Assembly: GCA_016785225.1 (NCBI GenBank) | Contig: JAFBJZ010000608.1 | Span: forward strand, 558,001 to 622,000 | Reading direction: 5' to 3' | Length of the DNA: 64,000 nucleotides | From: Psettodes erumei | Lineage: Eukaryota > Chordata > Actinopteri > Pleuronectiformes > Psettodidae | In this document: piece by piece, positions 50,089-62,400 of the stretch | How the letters are laid out: every line of letters begins with the position of its first letter | How positions within the stretch are numbered: position 1 is the stretch's first letter | Notes under the pieces: model-generated | What the model was told of the DNA's origin: nothing | The model's input: only the letters and a program-made list of their open reading frames with translations | Databases searched by the model: none | Made by a program: the position numbers and the translations under genes

Positions 50089-53000
50089 AGCATCTCCCCC
50101 TAGTGGAGGAACAGCCAAACAGAGGACAGTCTGGAGAATGACTTGATGTGCTGCCCAGATGCAGAGTGGCATGGGAAAATAAAAGCTGGTCCTGCTGAAC
50201 CCACTGCACAGTGTTGATCCCTCAGCAGCTCTGGCTGTGGGCAGGAGATTAAAGACACTTGAAGTGAAGTGATGCAATCTGAAACTTGGCGGTCTGACTG
50301 TGACTGCCTGGCTTCAGCGCATCCTTCATTTCTTCTGCACTCTGCTGTCTTTATTCTTCAAGATGGTAAAAACATATGTACGACAAGAAACATCTATAGG
50401 AGGATCTCGAGCTGTATTTTTTACTGTTTCTCAACCCACTTCACGAGGTTAAAGGGGTGAATAATCTGTACTTTATGAGACCAGTCCTGTCCTTGCTTTT
50501 CTTATTAAACATTCCAACTTAGTTTTGACAACTTATATGGATGCTACAATAATGTACTGCATAAAAAATAGAAGGAGTTTAAGTTTGATTTGAATTCATT
50601 CAGGTAAGAGGCCTCAATTCAAATTCCAAAAATCGTGAGCACATCAAAACTTCACGGTATTTGTCCACCTGTGAGGACCTGGGGGTGGTGGTCTGTTTCT
50701 TGGTAATTAGACGTTCCTCTCTGTGTCGTCCCGTCTGACCAATTACTGTTTGGCCCTGACGGTTCATCTCCAAGAGTTAAAGAGGTTGCCCTGCAGACAG
50801 CGTGCTGACCGGGGGAGAAATACAACCAGGCCGGCCTTCTGCTTCACTGCTGCTGGCTGCATTAGCTTAATTCTCTCCTCTGCTGGGCAGATTTACACCT
50901 CTGCTCCTGATTACATCCTTGGAGAGATCAGATGCTACTGGTCTGTTAAGAGCCAAAATCACACTGTGCTGGGCTCACCGTCAGCTGCAGAGAGGTTAAA
51001 TATACTCCTGTCCGCTTCTTCCCAGAGCGATCTTTAAATCGAGGGACTTGGCATAGGGTAGAGTCATGAAATTAGATTTTTTTTTTTAAAGCACAGATAT
51101 TTCAGCTCTGAAATTCCATCACCCATTAAACCACTGCTGCTCGAATTTGTTGCTGCAAAGGCACCATGGACATGATTTGATATAGTAATGTGCTGGCTGT
51201 ATCAAGACAATATGACCTGAAAATTATATATGCACTCAAGCCAAAGGTTTATGTCACTTTGGTGATCACTCATCAAGGCAGAGCGATGCGGCAGGCAGGA
51301 CGCACTCCTGGTGTTACCCAGATGAGGGCAGCATTGCTTCAGACACGACAGCTTCAGTTTTACTCAATAAAACACACATCCATCAACCGCTTTGTGCAGC
51401 TTTCCGGGAGGCAAAATATATCAACATCCAGAATCTGATCAGTCTATTGATTTTAATCACACTGAATTTAAGAAATACAGAGGCTTCAGAATTTAGAGAG
51501 CGAAAGTGATGGAAAAAAAGATCCACTGTTTGGAAGGTGACTGACTGAATGCTCAGTCTTTCTCTTCACATCCTTTGCAGTTCCTCAATAGTAATCTCAC
51601 TGCTACTCTTGCTGCTTCAGAATTAGGTTTAATACAGGATTAATAAGCATATTCTGCTTTGAAAAGGTCAGTGTGTTGCCATTGTATTATTATGTCAGAT
51701 TCAAGCATTGGCGTGTATGATAATTAATCACAATTTGCCATTTAATGGCCAGTCCTCAACTAGGCAGAGTCCTGGTTACTAAACTGTCATCATATTTGCA
51801 GGGACCACTGAAAAATATCAATCTATTTGAAATTTCAGGGAAAACACTCCTGAACCAGCTAAAAAAATCTTGGAGATGAGATCAAAAGACCAATTTAAAA
51901 AGATTTAATTAGCCCAAATCAAATCATTACTCTGCTATTGGGACAGTGTGCTGGTGGCACTTTTGAGATTTTTCCATGTGAAGATGAAAGTGGCTGGGAA
52001 CTCTGCTTCCTCATGAAACTGGTTCTCCACCCCCGATCTCGAGGTATGTTTCCTAGCAACACGTCTCACCGACTGCCTGGGAAAACCCAGTGCTTCATAA
52101 TCGCCTCAGCTAATATAGATCACCACCACTTGGCTCCCTCTCTCAAACCAAGATAATAAGCCTGTGTACAGAATGTACATCTTGTATTTAGCGCAGAATG
52201 CAGCACAAAACAACATCCACAGGAACAGGCTGAGGTTTGAATGCCAGCACAGGAGAACCCTGAGCGTTCCAGCCCAGTGTGGACCAGGCTCCTGTGACAG
52301 CCGCTCGTGATAAGAGAGTGATGGACTGTCTGTCTGGAGTGTGTGAAGTTGGAGGCAGTACAGAAAAACAGCGTTAAAGTGTTTAATCAGAGGCTTGGCT
52401 CGCAGCTACCAGTGCAGGTGTTTACTACAGAGTCTGCCCACAGATTAGAGACATGCTCGAACGGTGGTTTGACATCCGCAAAATCTCACACTTCAACCAG
52501 TGTAAAGATGAGCGAAACTTAACCGACAGTAACTCACAATCTGTTTTTATCAGAAGTTACAACAACCACTTATTTTCCTGATCAGTTATGCTGATGATTA
52601 GTTGCTTATTGATCAGATCATAATTTAGGGTATGAAATATCGTCACAATCTCCCAAAGCTGGAGTCAACGTACTGTATGTGAACTGCATGAAAAAAAAAC
52701 GGTCAAAATTGTTGGCAGCAAAATTTCTGTTGATCAACTGATTAATGAAATTGATTAATCAACCAATCACCTCCCTAATTTAGATTTAGACGAGACTAAA
52801 ACTGGACGCTCGCAGTGATTTCACATGCTGAGCACAGTGGAAAATCTTCCACAGCATCACGTCCTCGACGACTCGACATCTACTCTGTCTTCAGGCTTCA
52901 GTAAACAGCAGAGCCCGGTATCGAGGTGATTTGTCGACTTTACTCTACGACAAATGTTTGGTTTCATACTTCTGGAGCAAAGGAGCAAAAAATAACCGAG

Positions 53001-53344
53001 CCTTTTTTCTCTGAGCGACTGGTGTTTGCTCTGTCATCCAACACAATTCACTCAGTGAGTTTACCGAACCACTCGGTGACAACTCTGCTGAGATAGACAG
53101 GGGCCTCATGGTTTCCTGCATGACACCATTTGTGACAGCTACACACAACACTCCACTGTCATGTTGACATCTACTGACTGCTGCTGATGCTACATGTTTG
53201 TTTACAGGGAGCTACAGCCGGCAGCTGTACGTTTAGATGGAAATGTAAATGAAAAACTTTTTTTCCCCATTTCCATCCGGGCTGACATTTTGAAAAGCAA
53301 TCACCACGTTACCTTTGCGATTTACTTTATGGCATTTTCTTCTT

Positions 53345-53530
53345 TATTAGATAGCCAATCTTGTTGATTTTGGTCATCCCCTGACTTTTCCTCTAGTGTC
53401 ACCAGCTAGTTGTGGTTTCGAGCAAAATGTCTCAACAACTTTTGGATGGAATGCCATTTGAGTTGGCATGACTTGGGTTTGCTGCTAAATAGTTGGAGAA
53501 TACTGCTACCAATGTGGTAGATTCTCAGTC
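53345..53530. mobile_element. Degraded dispersed repeat fragment
   Basis: TTTTGGTCATCCCCTGACTT, CTCTAGTGTCACCAGC and TTTTGGATGGAATGCCATTT resemble a widespread fish repeat with the order TGATCCCCTGAC, CATCTAGCGCCACC, and TTGGATGGA. A related TTGCTAACATGCTAAGC stretch occurs at about 6605-6630. Family name not assigned. Confidence 0.4.
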
Positions 53531-54005
53531 TCATCTGAAAATGTTTACTGCCATGGTATTAAGCAAATAACCCGAGCAAAAAAAGAAAAACCTGTGCATC
53601 AGAACATCAAACTTAACTCTGGTAACATCATGTATTCTTTGAGCATCTGCCATATTGACAGTATAATAGCAGCCACTAACCATGTCCATTACTGTGTATT
53701 TGTAGCGAGTCTCCATTTGGGGGAAAGAAAAAAGTCATAAAACCCCCCACAGACAGTTGTGATTGGATATATGCACGTCTGTTGATTTATGGAAATATTG
53801 TCCTCTTTCATTTTGCCAAGGAGACATTTGAAGAGCAGCATGCACATTTGCAGCCTCCCAGCAAATGAAAGTGTGTCAAGAGGGAGGGAAAATAATACAC
53901 ATTATTCCAGGCTGAAGTGACAAATGCGATGGGGATAGAGTGCGTTGTAAATACATTTCTCCTGGAGAGAAGGAGCTAGCTCACAGAGACCCCCCCTGCT
54001 CTCTC

Positions 54006-54024
54006 ACACACACACACACGCACG

Positions 54025-54078
<54 letters not shown>
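54006..54078. repeat. (CA)n microsatellite with CACG block
   Basis: About 36 dinucleotides of CA, with a GCACGCACGCA block near 54020-54030. The longest dinucleotide array in the window. Confidence 0.97.
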
Positions 54079-54080
<2 letters not shown>

Positions 54081-54559
54081 GCCCCTGGAAATCCTCTCAA
54101 TTAAGCGATGCATTTCCCTATGCTTTGAGGAGAGAGAGCGTAAAGCATAATGCCGGAGCACAAATCACTGAGAGCCTATTGAAATAGCTGCCAGTTAACT
54201 ATGTAATATTACCCCTGCTGAAATGCTTCACCCTTTATCCCTTTTCAATTGCAAGGCTAGATATTGAGTATACACTGGGTATTCTTGATAAGTGAATTAT
54301 GCCACTGATGAAACTTTTTATTCCCATCTCACAGTTTGGAGAGAACCTATCATTGCAGCACAATAAGGAGGTTACTGTGACTATTAAGAAAAAAATGTAC
54401 CGAACCCCCATGGACTTCTCAGAGTTCTATTGTTTCACAACTTTAACTTTAAAGAAGTGTGGATGTAATGAAAGCTTCGATAGTCATCAACCTCAAACTT
54501 CCAAACGGCAGCTTGAAAACAAATCTGTAAAATCAATCTAAATTAAGTGCAAATATAAA

Positions 54560-55450
54560 TTAGCAAGTAATTGATGGCAAGTCCATATTTTTGGCAGCAA
54601 TCGCAGCCTTGAGTCTGTGTAGACAGAAATGTATCAGCTTTGTGTATCTGGATTGTGCAATTTTCCTCTAATCATTCTTGGCAAAAGTGACAAAACACTA
54701 AATTACACAAGCGCATAAATAAACAGCAATGTTGTACCATGATATAGTAGATTTTATTACTTTAGTCTATTTATATATGTTAATGTACATTTTCTGAACA
54801 TTTTACTGTTTATCCCTGCGACTCTGCTGCTTCATGGAAAAGAGCAACATAAAGCAAGTTTACTGTTGCCACAAATATGTTGGAATGAGGTGAGGACTGT
54901 TTCTCTGAAGCCATTCCCATATACCTTTGCCTTTATATTTGGGGTTGTTGTCTGGCTGAAAAATAAATCTTCAAAATCACACTTGGCTTGTGGATTGCAG
55001 GAGTCTTTCCTCCAAAAAGTCTATGTATTCTGCTGTATTTATGTTCCCTGTACCTTCACAAGCCTTCCAGGCTGCAAAGAAACTCTTTTTTAGTGGCTTC
55101 TCTCTCTGCCTCTCTTCCTTGAAGCTGCTCTTGGTGAATCACAGGGGTGACGTTTTTTGTATCCAGTTTCACCCGATGTAACCGTAGAACCTTGCAGGCA
55201 CTTGAGAGGATCCACAAGCCTTCTGCAGGCAGATTTACAGCTGTGCTTTCTTATTATGATTAACCAATCATAATAAGTCTGACTGATATTCAGTGCCTTG
55301 AAAATGTTCTTGTACCACCTAGTTTGTTGTTTTGTGTTAATGATGTAGACAGATGACAAATTAAAAGGTAAAATCAACACAAAATGAGTTGCTTGTTACA
55401 CCTTAACAACGTACAATGGTCTTGAATCAACTAATTATGCGACTTCAAAA
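54560..55450. mobile_element. Decayed DNA-transposon-like repeat, about 0.9 kb
   Basis: Runs from about TTTTTGGCAGCAATCGCAGC to TAATTATGCGACTTC. Internal landmarks are TTTGGGGTTGTTGTCTGGCT, GAAAAATAAATCTTC, TCTGCTGTATTTATGTTCCC, CCTTCACAAGCCTTCCAGGC, and a perfect inverted repeat at 55250-55277. Such blocks recur with these landmarks across fish genomes as old non-autonomous or degenerate transposon copies. No intact frame exists. Boundaries and superfamily are uncertain. Confidence 0.45.
55250..55277. repeat. Perfect 12-bp inverted repeat, 4-base loop
   Basis: CTTATTATGATT, loop AACC, then AATCATAATAAG: arms are exactly complementary. It lies inside the decayed repeat and may be part of its structure. 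Confidence 0.9.
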
Positions 55451-55589
55451 AACAACTGGCTGCACTGGTGATGAGTGCAGGTGTGTCAGAGTAATGGGGG
55501 TGTGACCATTTACTGTGAAAGTCTTTTCCATTTGATCGGCCAAGGTCAATATTTTCTATATCTGCAGAATAAAGAGAATGGACACTCTA

Positions 55590-55890
55590 AATCATCAACA
55601 TATAAAGTGTTATTGCGTGCTTGTTAACTGCCCTAATGTTGTTTTGCAGCTCAGTATATTTAGGCTTGCACTCATTGATTGGCAATTAGGAATGCTTGTT
55701 AAGCTAGTGGCCGTTAATGGGCCTTCATTTTTCTCATGTGGCAGCTGATGCATGGGCCTCGCTTTTTACATGGATTCAACTGAAACAACAAATTTGTGCA
55801 GTTTGCAGTTCAACTTACCGCATGGTGGTTCCATCGGGCATTAGCACCGGGCAGAAGCTTTAATGTGCACCATCGTGTTTTTGATATTGT
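55590..55890. promoter_or_regulatory. Candidate conserved regulatory element
   Basis: Unique stretch next to the decayed repeat, with CTCATTGATTGGCAATTAGG, GGCCGTTAATGGGCC and CATGTGGCAGCTGATGCATG. E-box and homeodomain-like cores; regulatory role inferred. Confidence 0.25.
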
Positions 55891-58575
55891 AAGCAGAGTT
55901 TGATACTGCACTGCAGCAAGGGTAATGGTCCTTGGAGAGTCAGGTACTCAGAGGAACTGGAAAAGAGAACGAGGAAAAACCATGAGAGAGAAAATTACAC
56001 TGGTATGATAGTAAAACTTGCATTTTTATTGAATATTACCTACTCCATTTCTTTCTCTGTTTGGAGAGCAATTCATCATCTTGACAGATGCTACATGGTC
56101 AAAGCCAGGTCATAAACTGCACATGCCATAGTAGCATGTATGCAACAGTGATGGGGTTCTCCCCAGGATTAAAGGGATTTCACTGTTTAACTATACACAC
56201 ATACAAGGAGAGAGGAAAGGAAAAGGAACAGACTGCAGACCAGCTTACAATCAATACAATAATGATTTTTCAAAGCCTTAGTACCTTTATGATTAGTTTT
56301 AATCCATGAGAGCACTGGTTCTCAGGGAATTATATACAAAAGTCAAAATGTTTGCTTATTTTCTTTATAATGTTTATTGACGAAAGAGCATTAAATTTCT
56401 TTTTTTTCCACAGGGTGAACTACCTACATATTAATGAGACATTTTATTGTTTATCCACAGTTTATTGCTTTGTAATCCCCCAACCTTTTTGAGATGTTCA
56501 AAGAGAAGAAACAGCAGATGCTACAGTTGGAGCATTTCTCACTCACCCAGTGTCAGCAGAATGGAGGAGCAGAGGAGCGCCAGCATCGAGGGGGCAAAAG
56601 CACCGAAAAAGCTCCCGCAGGCTGGTTTTTACGGCACAGGCAACAGGGCCTGGAAATACATTTGCTTACCGTGCAGGGTAGAGTTAAACTACAGAATGAA
56701 ATTTCTGAGGAGATAGCTGGCTTCTGCAAAAGCTGAAGCTGAGCTGCACTGTTGCCCTGAATCCCTATCAAGAAGCAGTTGAAGTTGTATGAAGAGAAGG
56801 TGGCTAATCAGCTGATCTGAATCAATTGTGCCTGCACTCAACGGTTGTCATGGTGATTGACAGGTCACAGCTCTAACAGAGGGAGAAAGGCAGAGCACAA
56901 CACCTAAAAAAGAATGCACTGACTCAAAAACTGTAGCTGAGTGTCAGCAGACTTGGTCAAAGACATACAGGTGTCATTCGTGTAGATAAGATGAAAAATG
57001 ATTGAGATACGTCAGTTTAAAAAGTCCCCACATTTGTGGGTTTGCCGAGGAGAGAGCTCGTCCCGTTAACAGTAGAGACCTCCTGTTGCTTAAGGTGTGT
57101 CTTTTCAAAAAACGTGAATCTTATCCCTTCAGGAGTCACCATGTGTGATCCGGCACAAAATTCTCTTCGGTTCCATGTATAAGTTGTGGGTGAGAAATGA
57201 AGTGCAAACACTTCTGTGAAAAGAAGAACAGCTGAAGTGAGTGAGGAGTGGAAGTGACGTCGCTCCAACACACACCCATCATGAACACAAAGACTGTCAG
57301 AAAAAAGCATCCAACTTAAACTGATATGAAAAAGATGAATACATCGGTAATAGTTGAAAGTCTTTTGAACCGTTGAATCACATTTCTAGCTGAAAGTATG
57401 CCAACATAGTTGAATGAGGATGAGGATGATGTGTTAGAGGTTTTGAGCATTCACTCAACTCATTTCCAAAGAGAAGAAATTCAGTCAAAACGTTGACTAT
57501 TTCACAAAGTGTGAAATATATTGCAGTAATTGATCTGATGGTGTTTTATAGCAGCTTTGAGCCACTGGAGTACAAATCACATGTGGAGGCTGCTAATCAT
57601 AGACTACGGAAATGAATGAAATACATAGCAAGTATTGCCTTACTATGAGAGAGAAGACAACTAATGCAGCTGTGCAGTGAATCTATAAATCTAAAACACC
57701 ATATTTAGTATCGAGAAACATTATAATTAAAGACTGTACTTCCTAAAAGCTGTACGCCTCATGTGCTGTACACACCAAAACGATTGCTGTCACTAAACTT
57801 TACGTCAGTCAAGTTATTCTGCCCGACACCCAGAGTAATGCAAACATTACTAAACTAATTAAAGAGTGATTCAGTTTAAAGCTGCGGCACAACAGATAAT
57901 TATACACTGACTTAATGGTTCAAACTTCAATCATTAATTTGGAGTCAAAATACATTAAACCCATAAAGCATAGAGAGCTGTGTCGGACTGTGTGTCCTGG
58001 ATGGGTGTCCCATGACACCCAATCTATAATTTTCAAATAACAAAATAAAAAAACAAACAAAACATAAACAAATGATTAACTTATTCTCAAGGTGTGTTAT
58101 GCTGCAGCAATCCGAGGAGAGCAGTTTTTAATACAGGGCTTAAAGCCTGACCTTCAGCAGTTTCTATTAAAGACCAATTTAAACTTAAGCAGGACAAAGC
58201 TGGCACGTGTGCTTTGTCAGCTCATCCAGGCTGCACACGTCTCAGATTCACACATTCAGCTTCGCAAAGGAGAATTGATCGCTTGGTGAACGGAAACATC
58301 ATGTAAATGAGACCGCATTAGCCTGCATAGAAGTCATTCCGTGGTGTAACACGCACCGGTATAAAAACTTGTGTTGATAATGAAGTGGCTGTTGTGACAG
58401 CTGTCAATCAAGCAGGCAGGAAGCCTGGGCCCTCTGTGTTCAGTAGAAGTGAAGAGACACGCACAGATTGCCTGTTTGTTTTGGATCGCATCTATTTCCA
58501 GCATCTCTTGCTGTAGACAACAGAATGAGGAAAGCATCATTTTTCTACATTTTTAAAAATACATACATTTTAAAG

Positions 58576-58581
58576 TTTATT
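58576..58581 (-). terminator. dock1 candidate polyadenylation signal
   Basis: AATAAA on the minus strand (TTTATT on plus) about 770 bases downstream of the dock1 stop. It is the first canonical hexamer I see in that direction; the implied 3' UTR length is plausible. Confidence 0.4.
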
Positions 58582-59349
58582 CAGAAGTCATGTCAGTAGT
58601 GAATTGGGAACAGTCAATATGGAAATCCAAGGTTACAGCAATCTAGGACAAGGTCTGAACAATGATAATGTGATAGGAGTTAGTTGTATGTGCACTCCAA
58701 AATTTAACCAATAAAATCCGTGATAGGTTCTCACATACCAACTCGGTCAAGTCCCTGTCAATTCAAAACCTACCGGCCCTTTTTTTTTTGTTTCATGTAA
58801 ATGCCACTTAATCTAATGATACGTTAATACAAAAACAGTCACGATCAAATCACATACAAAATACCTGAAATAAAATCAAATCATATATACAAACCTCTGT
58901 ACATAGTGGGAATATGAATAAAAAGAGATAGGAATTATACTTTAATGAGCTATGTGCTCTCATATACTCGAGAGTGGGTCAGTATTGAAAGCTGTCGGTC
59001 CAAGCTTATCTGTCTGAACACAATCTCATGTCATGATAAAGTCTCGAAGTGGCATGTGTCGGTCGTAGACAGCATCTACAAATTCAGTGACTACTCATCC
59101 GTGCAACGTGCTCCCTGTTGCAGACTGCATTGTCGTCAAACTGAAGGCGAAAGAAGAAAAAAAAAAAAAGATGACGATAAGAGGGGGCGGGCTGCGGTGA
59201 GGTATTCATCTTGTCAAGCTGGGACAGGGAGGAATGTGTGGGTAAAAAAAACAGTTTTTTCAGAGGTGGGGTGGGTGGGTGGGGTACTCTTGATGGTGTT
59301 TTTGTTGTGTTGTCAGTGTGTTGTTTGGTCCTACTGTCAGCGTCTTTGT

Positions 59350-59445
59350 TCACTGTACAATTCCTGAATCGATGGAGGCCTGTTTCCTGGTGGTCTTGGG
59401 AGGAGGTGGAGGAGGAGTCTTGCTAGGCAAAGGAGGTGGAATGTG
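59350..59445 (-). CDS. dock1: dock1 last coding exon, second Crk-binding motif
   Basis: Acceptor GTCTGCAG, then 31 codons: HIPPPLPSKTPPPPPPK, TTRKQASIDSGIVQ, TGA at 59352-59350. It is nearly identical to the human DOCK1 end. It is too short and too proline-biased to stand out as an open frame alone. Confidence 0.95.
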   Translation of the reverse strand, partial: HIPPPLPSKTPPPPPPKTTRKQASIDSGIVQ

Positions 59446-62400
59446 CTGCAGACAGACAACATAGCAACCTTAACAATCCCAATATTCTCAAAGCAACGAC
59501 AATATGCTTTGCGCTAGAATCCCAAACGTGGGATTAAAAACTGTGGCCGCTCCCTCAATGATTGACGAGTGTCATCTTATGACTTTTTAAGTGGCCACTG
59601 TGTGGGATTAGGTGATCTTGGTGACTTTACTTGTCAGACTACGCTCACTGAACCTCAGCCAATCTGTCTTGCAGTCTGCACGACTGTGCAAAGACTGAAC
59701 AGAGGCATGAGTCTGTTTGGGTTGACATCATGTTGTGGCCTGATCCTGATCCCCTTACAGTTGTTCTAAGATAGAAGTGAAACTATATAAGTTATTTTAA
59801 AGGATATCCTTTGTATCTATGTCGTATTGTAGTATTCGGAATGTTGAGATACCCGAGTCTGAAATGTCTATGCTTTTCTCTCCTCCGACAATGTCCTTCC
59901 CTAAGACGCTGGAGTTCCCAACAGAGAAAACAGACAGGGAGTAAATGAAGAGTGGCTGTCACTCAGTCTCACAACTTCTGCTCTCACTACATTGCTGTCA
60001 GTCTACTGCCTCACTGTGCGTGCCCAGGCTCCATTTTACTACCTGTCCATGGGCCGTGACAGTGGATAAATAAGATTAGTTAACGGAGTGGCGAGGAGAG
60101 AGTATGGCGTAGACGCCGCCGAGTGCGGAGAGACGAGCCGCTGATTAACAGCGGGAGAGCTCCTGATGGATGTGAGAGGTAGAGTAATCATCCAATCAAT
60201 CATGTCTGAATGCCGGGCTGGCCGGGCAAGTATAAATAACAGCAGGGTGGACAGGCGGGTGTAGGCCTTCGCTGCTAAATGACTGATGCCTACACTCTTA
60301 CTGACACCGACACAGATTACAAAAATGACATGCAAATGCAGTACAAGCACAAAACATGCACGCAAACCTGCTTGAGATGACATGAACAAACGCACATTAG
60401 CAAAAGACATACAGGGGTAAGGGACAGTGGAGAAGTTGACCTAAATGTCAACTGGGTGTAGTGGCCTCTTGTGTCATCATGAGTGCCATGCACCGTTAAG
60501 GAGCTCCTCTCAGGCCTAATTAAAACACCTACCCTTTGATGTGGCGGGGGCGGCGGAGGCGTTGTGGGACTCGTCAGCTCCTGATTATCGAGCAGGTTGC
60601 CATAATCAGCCGTGCAGCATTTCACGGGCAGCGGAGGAGGGGTTTCACCCTTGTCAGGGCAGCCCATCCCGTTCAGCTCCAGACCTGTGCACGAGGGAGC
60701 ACATCAGCTCACATTCATCATCGCACAACATTAGGGGTTCTTAAACAGCAGGTCTGGGGCCCAGAATAGATCGCATGGCCTATTTAGGCTAAATTCCCCA
60801 TCGTTAACAATAATTGTATGTTTTCAAAAACAGAGGAAAAAATTAGAGCGATGAAAAAGCTTGCAAATAGATCTTAAGTTCAATAATAATTAGAATGAAC
60901 TTTAATGTTCAACCCTTAACACTTCAGTATCACTGAAACACCCCATTAAGCATCTGCAGGCACAATATAAACATTCTAATGAAAAGCCTATGTTACACAC
61001 TAAAGATGTGTCATCTCTGAAAGACTTGCCCTTACCACACAGAGGCAAAAACACCTAATTGTCATGGAATCCGGAGGCTTAAAGATACCGAGACGAAAGG
61101 CATAAAAAATGCATCTCAGGATTTCTCATCAGGTGAAACTCACACTTTAAGTGTGAATGAATACGAAGCAACAATAGCAGCTTCTCTCTCGGTAACGAAC
61201 ATCCATGTTGAGTAATTTACCCACAGTGAGACCTCATGTGTGATCCTGTGTTAGCAGCCAGCAGGGAGACAGAGGGACACATCCGCAGTGCTGACAGGTA
61301 TAATTCTGCATGGCCATTTACAGAAGTGTGGCTCATATCGCACATTCAGTGACGCTGCTGAGCATCATCCTGTGTATCACAGCATGTGGTGATGCAAGAG
61401 GTAATTAATGGAGTGTGTGTGCTTGACTGCGGGCGAGAACAAATTCAGCTCGCTCTTACTGGAAACAGCGTGCAGCGTGCTAAAGGAGAGCTTGCTCCTG
61501 GGCGTGATGGGCGGGGGTCCCGGCGAGGCGGAGGAGTTGGAGGAAGAAGACGGGGGTCCAGGGGAAACGGAGAGCCGGCGGTCCCCGCCCATCTGGTTGA
61601 GAACTTGACTTCTTGGTCTCTGAGGCCGCAAGGGGCTGATCTGTGTGATCATGTAGAAAGAAAAGCAAAGCGGACGTTATCAGAGAGAGGGTCATCCCTG
61701 AGTAAAATAACCTCAATTAGACAAATCAATAACACTAAACTGACAACAAAATCCACTGTGTGGCAAATGAGTTCAGACTATGATGAAATATAACAGAAGA
61801 TTAATAAAAGATAATCTAACAGAGAAAATTAGTTGGGACAGCTTCCTGAGTAGCCATGTGCACATTCAGTCGGCTGTGTGTATTCCTAAAGGAAGCAACC
61901 GTTTGGATAAATGTGCTCGTTGGGTTGCAATATCTTATTTGTGGTTACAGATAATTGTTTGCATGCAAGACCGCGCTCCCTCGGCTTTATCGTGGCTGGA
62001 ATTTGAATATGAAAAGATATGTCCTCGGGGCTAGCCAGCCACGAGGGACACCCTGAAAATAACAACACACTTCATTCAGGGAGGTAAATTGTTTCTCTGG
62101 GAGGCTAAAACACACAACGGAAATTTGTACTGTGGGGGAAAAAGGCACTGTATTTCTCGATATTTCTATTCCAAACAATTCATTCTAGATGCTACTTCCT
62201 ACAACTGCTTGGTAACTACTAGAGACCCCCAGGTGCTCTGCCCTTGACCCCTGAGGCAGGAAGCCCCTATCACGGGCCAGGCGGCTCCACCGCTGCCCGG
62301 GGCCCCGCTTTTGGATCCCATTCCTGTGCTTATCTTAACAGCCTTAGCTGGCGAACGTTCCCACTGGGTGCGCAGAACACAGTGTTACCTCTGCAGTAAT

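Larger units (their letters stand above)
47283..58570. other. Intergenic interval between foxi2 and dock1
   Basis: About 11 kb without supportable exons. It contains foxi2 upstream DNA, CT and CA microsatellites, a decayed repeat at about 54560-55450, and unique stretches that may be regulatory. No neuropeptide S precursor is recognisable, although human NPS lies in the equivalent position. Confidence 0.55.
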
